The position numbers and the translations under genes are program-made. A stretch of DNA of 64,000 nucleotides from Helianthus annuus (Eukaryota; Streptophyta; Magnoliopsida; Asterales; Asteraceae): positions 158,235,597 through 158,299,596 of the forward strand of contig NC_035437.2 of assembly GCF_002127325.2 (NCBI RefSeq), given 5' to 3'. Positions 55,882 through 64,000 of the stretch are shown one piece after another. Under the pieces are notes generated by a model. The model was not told the DNA's origin. It did no database searches and worked only from the letters and a program-made list of their open reading frames with translations. Position 1 is the first letter of the stretch. Every line of letters begins with the position of its first letter.

Positions 55882-56360
55882 GGGATGTTATCCCTTCACT
55901 TCATTTAAATTCCTATAATACATGTATGTTGGTAAAAGAACATCCTCTAAAACATAAAAATAGTTAAAACTTCTATAAACGAAGTCTAAACCATCCATGC
56001 TAACAAATCACAACCATTGAGACTGAGTATAATTAGAGGTGACATTAAGATGTTTATATGTTTTGCCTTTTTACAATTATGCAATTTTTTTACAAATATT
56101 TGTTTTAGAAAAGTTGGCAATTCAATGTTCAATTATCAAAGAACTTTTGATAATATATAAAGGTGTTGCTGTAAAAAATAATTCAGATAATAATACAACA
56201 AACAAAACAAAGCTTCGAACAAAATTTAATAAAAAAACTGCAAGTTTCCAGCCCAAAAAAACATCCCTAGAAAAGGTGTAACCACCATAACAAACTTGCA
56301 TATAATAAACCCTTCAACGATAACGACGAAGAGAAAGAGTGTTGTTCCTTTTCCATGTAG
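55882..56360. other. AT-rich sequence with no supported gene
   Basis: Nothing recognisable between the MITE and the Copia LTR. Confidence 0.5.
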
Positions 56361-56547
56361 TGTTAGAAAAAGAAAAAAAATAATTTAGAAAAATAATGGA
56401 TCCTTAACATCATCTCTATATTTAAATATTTCCTTTTTATTCATTCTTGTAACGCCTATAAATAAAGGCTTGTTTTTAGGTTTTGAATGTAAGAAATTAA
56501 TCAATGAAATTCAGTTCTTTTGATCTTCTTTGATTATCATTCACAAC
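56361..56547 (+). repeat. 5' LTR of the Copia element (187 bp)
   Basis: TGTTAGAAAAAG...TCACAACA with TGTT/AACA inverted ends. A TATA box (CCTATAAATAAAGG) lies near 56455-56468. The PBS follows at once. The 5' boundary is inferred from the ends only. Confidence 0.65.
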
Positions 56548-56559
56548 ATGGTATCAGAG
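56548..56559 (+). other. Primer-binding site of the Copia element
   Basis: TGGTATCAGAGC, Met-tRNA type, directly after the LTR. Confidence 0.85.
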
Positions 56560-57057
56560 CAGAGTTTCTGATCCGTGAAACATCTTGCTCATCTTCTACA
56601 ATCAATCAAAACCAAAACCAAAAACAAACTTCAAACCTGTCGTCAATCCTCCCACGAACCTTTATCCCCCATTATTTTTGAAGAAAAGAACAAAAGGCAA
56701 GCAAGCATCCTGGCACCTCCATTAATCCACGGCAATTCGCAAAGAAACAAAAGCAAGCACACAAGCTCGTCACGAAAGTCAACATTAATTAAGCTAGCAG
56801 GCACACAGCTCAATTAATTTAGAGGCAGAGGGCTCAATATATTGTTTTCGAAAAATATTAGTGGAGGTTTTCATATTTTATTCGACAACATCAGTGGTGC
56901 CTACTATTAGATTTTTCGAAAGGCAACAAGACGACAGAAGGGGGCTATCTATTTCTATTTATTTTCGATAGAAGGCAGAAGGAAGAGGAAGTTGTTTGTT
57001 GGCGCAAAAAGAAGAAAAAAATATTCAGTTCAAGTGTCCAGCGTTTACACAGCTGTC

Positions 57058-58188
57058 ATGTCCGGAGACGATAGCCCAAACAACCGTACCAACAATGACG
57101 ATCTCGTAATCCAACTTGCGAATCTTCTTCGAACCAACCTTAATACCCAATCTCAAACACCAAAACAAACCTTATCCAATAGTCTGAAGATCAGTATCAA
57201 GCTGAATAGTCAAAATTACGCTCTATGGGCTCGAATGATTCGAGTTGCTATAGGGGGGAAATCTAAGCACCTGTTGAGCCATATTACAGGAAAACCTGCC
57301 CCACCAAACCCGTCAGATGAACAATACGAGCAGTGGGAACAGGACGACCTAGTCGTGTTCTCATGGCTCATACAAAACATTGAACCAGGGTTAGCCGGTA
57401 ACCTCACTGAGTTTCCCACTGCGAAGGCGTTGTGGGACGCATTGGTGGTTACATATAGCAGTGGGAAAGATAAACTACAAACCTTCGATTTACACGTCAA
57501 AGCAAACGAACTCAAGCAAAACGTCTCGGCCTTAGAAGATTTCTGGATCAAGTTACAAGGCATTTGGGGAGAAATAGATCGAAGGGATCCGAATCCAATG
57601 ACTTGCTCTGCTGACATAGCAACATATAACAATATCAGGTCTGAACAAAAATTATTTCAATTTCTGAATGCTCTTGACAGGAAGTTTGACCCAGTAAAAA
57701 GAGAAATCCTTCGGTGGGATCCTCTTCCCTCGGCTGAGCAAGCCTACGCGGCTGTAAGGAAGGAGATGGCACATCAAGGAATCCTTGGTACCATCTCTGA
57801 AACTTCTCAGTCCGGCGTGGCAGCGGGGCTTGTCGCTGGCAGAATCATTGAAATCGATGGACAGGGGTTAATCACGAAGGGACAGCGGCGGTAAGACTTC
57901 ACTGGAAAATCATCATCCCGAATCGACAAATCCAAACTGAAATGTAGTCACTGTGATATGAGGGGACACATCAAAGAGCAGTGCTTTAAAATCGTGGGTT
58001 TCCCTGACTGGTGGAGTGACAACCACAAAACTAAGAACCCGAATCAAGAGGGGAAGGTTGTCATTGCCATAGGTAACAACAGCGATGAGAAGGATGGCGG
58101 CAGTAATGCTTCTAAAGAAATAATTAGTGTTCAAAGTGAAGGCACATCTGAGGCTGAAGATCAGGGTGGATGGACGTGGCACTGAAAA
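57058..58188 (+). pseudogene. Copia gag with CCHC zinc finger, frameshifted
   Basis: Capsid protein of a Ty1/Copia element. From ATG 57058 (MSGDDSPNN) the gag domain is open to TAA 57892. Typical pieces are SIKLNSQNYALWARMIRVAIGG, a WEQDDLVVFSWLI segment and ALWDALVVTYSSGKD. After a frameshift near 57890 the nucleocapsid continues with a C-x2-C-x4-H-x4-C finger (CSHCDMRGHIKEQC, 57943-57984) and the usual KIVGFPDWW after it. The frame then ends at 58185, before the inserted Ty3 LTR at 58213. The leader 56560-57057 has no ORF of note. Confidence 0.85.
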
Positions 58189-58212
58189 AAGGCGAAGTGC
58201 TCCTGTCAAAAT

Positions 58213-61200
58213 TGTGACAACCCTCACTAAACCAGGTTTCCGTACGACTTAATTAATAATAATTTACTGCTTAATTACTGTGCTCACCTGAAATTTGTGG
58301 ACAAACTGCTACTTGATTACTGATACTTGTACATACCTGCATCATACTCTGTTTACTGTCACTACATTATTTACATGCTAAACCTTAGTGACAAACATGA
58401 TGCACAAAAGCACAGTAGCATTATGAACGGATAACCTATTGAACGGGCTGTCATAACTAGCACCAGGCAGATACTGCCTCTAAGGCCTGTATGAGCCAGA
58501 AATATTTTACTACACTAGTAGTGAGTGTAGGGATACAAGGGTTGTAGAACTGCGTCTCTAGGAATAAGTTACAATGACTGGATGTGCCTAAAACGTACAC
58601 TAAGCACAAAACTCAGCACTTTAATAAACAATTAAGCTTTTAGCTAACTAATAAAGTGCCAAAACATGAGAAAAATATTACTAGACACTTTCCAAAGTGT
58701 CGGGAATAAGTTGTGTCACTAAAAATGGTATTAACGACACTTTAAAGCTTTGTTTAACGCTTTAACGGATTACTATCCAACCGAACAACCGGACTATACC
58801 CGGGACATGAAAATATTGCCAATAACATTATTTATCTTTTTCTGAGCCAGTTAGGGTCCCTGAATACCCTAACACCCGCCATAAAGCACAACACACTACT
58901 AACCTGGTTAATCACTTAACTAACTAGATTAACCTAACTATATACTTAGTGTTTGGTTGCATTTGAACTAGAAACCCCCCCCCCCCTTAACCAACCGTCC
59001 CCATAAGGACATCCATTGTCCTAAACTTCATTATTTTATTTTATTTGGTCCCATATCTAGTGGACATGTAGTCCATTGGATCATAACCTAAGATTTTGTC
59101 TATAAGAACAAGGTAATGCACACATGATCATTCATCACCCAACACTCAACAACACTTCCTCTCTCTCTCTAGAAAGCTCACGGTCGAACACCCCCTATAT
59201 CATTCCTCCACATTTCGATTTTGATCTTCACATTCCAAGCTCACACAAGTGTTAAGGATCACGTATAAGAAGGCTTGGTGCATTCGGAACTCAAAGGACC
59301 TCTTCTCGTTGCTTTTATCCTCCCATTTTGTGTCTAGATTCTTCCCTAGCCTCGAGCTAGTGGTAAGTTACTTGAATCACCTTCTCGAACTATTTTGAAG
59401 TGGTTAAAATGATATGTAACGGTTAAAACTCGTAATCTTACAATATGACACATAAAAGTCCACTAAAAATGCAAGTAAAGATGGTTAAAAGCTTGTTTGT
59501 TGTGTAAATCATGTAGTATTTGGTTTGTGTAGTTATTTGGACCCGATCTATGTTGTGGTAGCTCGGATCATCGTTTAACCCGGTTTGGTCATGATCATGG
59601 ATCGTGACATAAGGTTGTTTTGGATGTAACAAGGGTTAAAGGATGAAACTCTACCACACACGAATCATGAACTTGTGTAAAAGCGTTTTTACTTGCGAAA
59701 TAGTGTTTAAAACTAGTAGATCTACGGATCTACAAGCGGTATTTTCAAAGGACCAAGTGTCAAAGAAACTATATTTACTAATGCCGGATCTTACACTAAC
59801 AAGGATGATTTTTAGAACACACGAGTGTGTAAACACATGTGTAACACAAAGTTTCAACAAAATAACTATTTTTGTAAAAGTTGACAAGAAGTCGTAAAGA
59901 TGGAATTTCTTTAAAAGCGAGGTTTTTACGAAACCGGATTGATTTATATAAAGATCCACTAAAAGTAATGGGATTTACTTCATATTTTTGGTTAAACCAC
60001 AAGTTCATGAGATTCTTGCGATTTACATGTTTATGGGCTAGTTTGTTGTTCTGAACATTGTTTGGTTAAATGAGAAAGTTGTTGATTTGAATTGTAAAAG
60101 AAAATGTTACGCTTGAAAGCGTGGCCACCTCCAGTTACAGAGGAAACTCTGGCGAAATTTTTCCAAAAACCTAACACTTAGAAATGTTTTCACTACAGGT
60201 GTTAGAAATACGTTTTTAACTTGTTTTCACATATAAGTTTCGCCACGACTTTATTTACAAAATATCGGAGGTGGGATTTCACAAAAATAAAACTTGGTAA
60301 ATATATATTTAGTATATATTTTTCATAACGTCGCTTGTTATGTGCTTATGATTATTTGGTGAAATATACTAATATTATTTCTAGGGTAAAAATAATATTA
60401 CCATGTTAACAACTCCAAAATAATACGAACGCCTTCGCAATAATTATTTAAGTTACACCGGTAGTTATTATTACCACTCGATCTTTAAAACGTTACTTAC
60501 GCATTTTAAGAAAATATTCTTGAACGCGTACTTTGTTAAAGTATTATTTTGGGAAAATCATATGTGTTGAAATATAATATTTTTTTTGGAAGAATATTTA
60601 TATTTTGGAATAAGAAGTAAAATATATATTAAGTAAGACTTAATAATATATTCCGAAGTTATACGAACGCACATGTAATAAATCCCCCATCCTTGGGAAG
60701 GAAAATAATTACCAAGTATATACAGAATGTAAACACGAAATAGTTGTCTAACTATTTCCCAAAAGCTTAAACCATAAAGCTAAGGCACGGCCGTCCGTCT
60801 AATAGAGTTAGTACGTGTAGGTCGTCGCACAGCTGCTTGATCAGGAGACATACTTGGTAGAGACGCACCACTGTGAGTTCATGTCCCCCTTTTCTCTTAA
60901 CTGTTTTCAGTTTTCTAAACTACGGGGGTGAAATACATGTTACTATGATTACAAGTACTTTATACATGGTATGGTTAGCGTAAGGAGGTTTACTACTTAG
61001 ATCATGTGAGTGGGTAGGAGCAACATGAGGTCATTAATCCTCATGGTAGGACCGAGGGACAGTAGCGGTAGATCTATCTGGGTGTAGCGAGCCCAACCCC
61101 TGAGCCCGCCTAATGGACCAGGTGGTGACTGTGTACCCAACGCAAAATCCGCTAGGTTTGAGTCTCCCTACTTGCACTTCACACATATCGATGGCCTTGC

Positions 61201-61664
61201 AAACCATTGGTGATCTCTTTTTCCTTATTTGCTACATACCAAGATTTTTATACTTACAAAGGTTTCACATACTCACTACACATGAACTCGCTCGACTTTA
61301 TGTTGACTTTTCAAACTACATGTATTTCAGGAAACTAACGGATCTGGCACGGTATGCACAAATTTTCAAGCTGCGTTTTAATAAAGAAGTCAAGGAGGGT
61401 TTAGAAGGTGTAACCTCTTCCTGGACGGGTTGCATATCCCTAAACCTAGTATTGTTTTAAAGTCTTTTGATAAGTTTTTATAAACTCATTTAAATCAAGT
61501 CAAGATTTGTAACTTATTTTGTGAATGTTGAAAATGGGATTTTCTGAACCTTATTATTGGATGAATATCGCATGTTTTTATCATATAGCATTGTTATGAT
61601 TGTTGCTATGGTATTAAGATGTCACACCAATTAACCCACGCTTCCGCAAAGCCAGGGTGTGATA
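58213..61664 (+). repeat. 5' LTR of the right Ty3 element (3452 bp)
   Basis: Begins TGTGACAACCC and ends GGGTGTGATA, where CA may have mutated to TA. PBS follows 3 nt later. A C12 run is at 58975-58986 and a TATA-like CTATAAGAAC near 59099. No coding sequence. Confidence 0.75.
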
Positions 61665-61667
61665 GCT

Positions 61668-61679
61668 TGGTATCAGAGC
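61668..61679 (+). other. Primer-binding site of the right Ty3 element
   Basis: TGGTATCAGAGC, Met-tRNA type. Confidence 0.9.
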
Positions 61680-61828
61680 CTCGATCATAGCGATCTAGGA
61701 TTCTCTCTCGAGTCTAGACTATGATCACTAGGGCTCTCACGAAAACATTTTTACTGCATACCACTTAAGTCCAGATCCAAAATGTTTTTACAAACAAATG
61801 TTGAGCACATTTTATTTATTATTTATAG

Positions 61829-62022
61829 GCTCAGTCTGGGAGTCTGAGGCTCAGTCTTGGAGGCTGAGGCTCGGTCTTGGAGGCCGAGGCTCGATCTAAG
61901 AGATCGAGGTAGATGGCTAGTGAGACTAGGAAGAGCAGTCTAAGAGGCTGGGAGAACTTGGCTAGTGGGACTAGGAATATCAGTCTAGGAGACTGGGAGG
62001 CTAGTGGGACTAGGAGAATTAT
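61829..62022 (+). repeat. Tandem triloop hairpins in the leader of the right Ty3 element
   Basis: Four exact 20-bp units start at 61831, 61851, 61871 and 61891. Each is a hairpin: CTCAG..CT/AG..CTGAG twice, CTCGG.CT/AG.CCGAG, then CTCGATCT/AGATCGAG with loop AAG. Up to about 62022 further hairpins follow: CTAGT-GAG-ACTAG, CTAGT-GGG-ACTAG (twice) and CAGTCT-AGG-AGACTG. Paired bases change together between units. Confidence 0.85.
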
Positions 62023-62109
62023 TTGAATGCTTAACTGGTGACTAATGTGTTTATTTGACTATGTGATTGATTATTTGTGCATGTGTGTGTGTTTGTTTTA
62101 CAAGACGGC

Positions 62110-63690
62110 ATGGCCTCCTCTTCAGATACTGAAGTGATGGACACCTTGGATCCTTTACCAATCGTGTCGAACGATGAGATTATGACAGAAAGTGAGGTGC
62201 ACACTTCGGATACCACCAGCACGGATAAGGATGATTTCCAGCTCCTCTCGCTACCCGGTGCTGCCGCCGAGCTCGCTGATGGCCCTTTGGCCGTGGACAT
62301 ACCACTCGTAGAAATCCCTGCCCCCATACCTTTGGCCGTTTATCCTGCTTACGATATACTTCTCGACGCCGGCGTTGATGACGACGTCGATCTGTTTGAT
62401 GACGAGCCCCTAAAGGATGATGTTCAGGGCGAGGCCCTTCTAGCTGCTGGTGATCTTTTGTCGCTCGCAGATGCTCCCGCTGGGGAGTCACCTGCTCACT
62501 CACCCGTCCCGGACTCTTTCGAGTCTGTGGCCTCCGTATCATCCCACACTCAGAGTGCGCAGCATTTTTCTCACGGTTCAGATCCAGATAGAGCATCCTC
62601 TGTTGCCCCTGTTCCTAGCTTTGCTTTCGATCACGATGTTGAGGAGGATTCCGATCCTGTCTTTCCCCAGGACTCGACCCAGATCAGGATATAGAGTTTA
62701 TACCTATGGATCAGCCTATGGAGGATCCGGTCGACCCAGTTGACCCAGTTGATCCCATCGACCGTGAGTCTGATTTTTGAGATGGCCTTTGATGATCCCG
62801 AGCCTGCCATGGCCCCTGAGCAAGTAGTTGCTCCAGACCTCGTATTTGAGCATGACCATATTCATGCTGACGTACCCGCTGCTGATCCTCGATTAATGAT
62901 GTAACTATCGATGATCATCCTATTCTTGCTCCACTGTTGGAGGATGAGCATGCTGTTGATGCCCATATTGATGCCCCTCACATTACTGATATGCCTACTG
63001 ATCCTGTTATTGCCCCTTTTCCTGACCCTGTGCCTGTACAGTTCAATCATGCGCCTCTTGCAACCCAAGTTGATCCTCGATACGCGCACACCCGAAGTGG
63101 GTGGATAGTCGATGACAATGGTTACCTTTCGAGTTTCCTGTGACTCCTGTTTCAGCCCCTGTTTCAGTTCCTATGGATGCACTTTTTGTTCCCACACTCA
63201 CCACTGATGCTCGCCACACAGTCACATGGCCCGGAGCCTGCACCCAAGCCAGCTACTACACCATTTGGGTCAGTTGATGTTGCGCCCGCTGAACCTACAC
63301 CTTTACGTGGTCACGATCCTGCTTCTTTTTAGACTGCCAGACAGTGCACCCCTTATAACTACCTACATCAGGTAGCCCCCCTCATTTGTGAAGAGGTTCG
63401 TTTTCCCTTGTGAGGATCGACGCCCGTTGCGCCATCATGCCTAACACTTCCTGTCAGGATATACCCGCGTCTTGTAGAGATGCTCCAGGCCGCACCGCTT
63501 GCTACATTCACCCCTACAACGCTTGATAAGCCGATTCGGTGGTCCCTATAAACGTACTATGCTAACTATAAACCCTTACCATTTCTCGCATTATGAAGAA
63601 CACACACAGGATAAGTTGCTCCTGTAACATCAACTACAGTTTAAGGATATGAGCCGCAGAATGTTGGAGCTTGAGCTGACACCACGATCG
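62110..63690 (+). pseudogene. Acidic pre-gag ORF of the right Ty3 element, decayed
   Basis: From ATG 62110 (MASSSDTEVMDTLDPLPIV) the frame is open to 62694. Similar sequence continues in other frames, for example 62940-63120 (VDPRYAHTRSGW) and 63480-63550 (LQAAPLATFTPTTLDKPIRW). The protein is rich in Asp, Pro, Ala and Val, with no known enzyme domain. I recall near-identical starts in many Asteraceae Ty3 copies (memory only). Several frameshifts make it non-functional. Gag proper should start to the right of the window. Confidence 0.75.
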
Positions 63691-64000
63691 GCAACTTCAG
63701 ATACAAAACATAACATAACCAAAAACAGGAGTTAAGCGTCTACATCACAAGACAGCATATTGTCTAAAAAGTTTCTGTGAAACACCACGTCCTCCACTGT
63801 GTCTTTCGCCAGCATGCATTGATCCGCCACATACCTCAAGATCCCCTTTTGCGCACTTGACCGCTACTAGTACATCGTTCCCAGGATGCTGATGCTCGTT
63901 TCCTTACTATCAAGTAACAGATCAGCTAGTTACTTTAACATATATCCTAGCTCGAGGAGGGATTCACGCATGTCGACAGTTTACTTTTCTTTCCTCCTCC

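Larger units (their letters stand above)
56361..58212 (+). mobile_element. Copia (Ty1) retrotransposon, 5' part, cut by a Ty3 insertion
   Basis: Short LTR, Met-type PBS, gag with zinc finger. Protease, integrase and RT are not seen; the Ty3 LTR begins at 58213. The remainder may lie beyond the right edge. Confidence 0.8.
58213..64000 (+). mobile_element. Ty3/Gypsy retrotransposon, 5' part (right element)
   Basis: LTR 58213-61664, PBS, hairpin array and a decayed pre-gag ORF; the element runs off the right edge. It is inserted in the Copia gag region. LTR and pre-gag protein differ from the left Ty3 element, so it is a separate family. Confidence 0.8.

Overview
This is a repeat-rich window of a plant nuclear genome, most likely from the daisy family (Asteraceae). 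The evidence is spliceosomal snRNA genes with plant-type promoters, a plant F-box gene with introns, and many LTR retrotransposons whose pre-gag and antisense ORFs resemble families I remember from sunflower, tansy and lettuce. The family assignment rests on memory of protein style, not on a search. Few host genes are present: a cluster of U6 and U5 snRNA genes, and one F-box/LRR gene.

Layout. 1-8236: minus-strand Ty3 retrotransposon (gag-protease, a proline-rich pre-gag ORF, PBS and a 3.5 kb 5' LTR). It is inserted into an endogenous caulimovirid fragment (8237 to about 10435, minus strand: end of coat protein, protease, reverse transcriptase, part of RNase H). 10436-13738 and 26782-30390: a duplicated snRNA locus with two U6 genes (+) and three U5 genes (-), plus U5 pseudogenes and U5 3' tails. 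A 13.0 kb Tat-lineage Ty3 element (13739-26776, TSD AATCT) splits this locus 50 bp after the second U6 terminator. Its gag-pol is broken in about ten places. A six-exon antisense gene of 1003 codons between pol and the 3' LTR has no break and has its own TATA box. 28483-28912: hAT-like MITE. 30986-32817: F-box gene (three coding exons, minus strand), with a further 5' UTR exon upstream. 33986-34310: Harbinger-type MITE.

38806-55664: a three-level nest. Element A is a non-coding large LTR element (TSD CCCCA). Its 3' LTR is split by element B, a solo LTR (TSD CTAAT). B is split by element C (TSD GTTTT), an inverted relative of A whose 2223 bp LTRs look almost identical. 55715-55873: a small hAT-like MITE. 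56361-58212: the start of a Copia element (short LTR, PBS, gag with CCHC finger), cut by another Ty3 element (58213 to the window end) with a 3.45 kb LTR, PBS and decayed pre-gag ORF.

The most striking unexplained structure is that three different LTR-element families here each carry, in the non-coding leader or gag-proximal RNA, an array of small hairpins that keep their loop or geometry while the stems change with compensating bases. In A and C it is a 19-nt loop between 9-bp arms, in the right-hand Ty3 element tandem 20-bp triloop hairpins, and in the left-hand Ty3 element five hairpins with loop (A/T)CGCAG. Such arrays could be RNA packaging or dimerisation signals, which would explain how non-coding elements keep moving. 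That function is inference.
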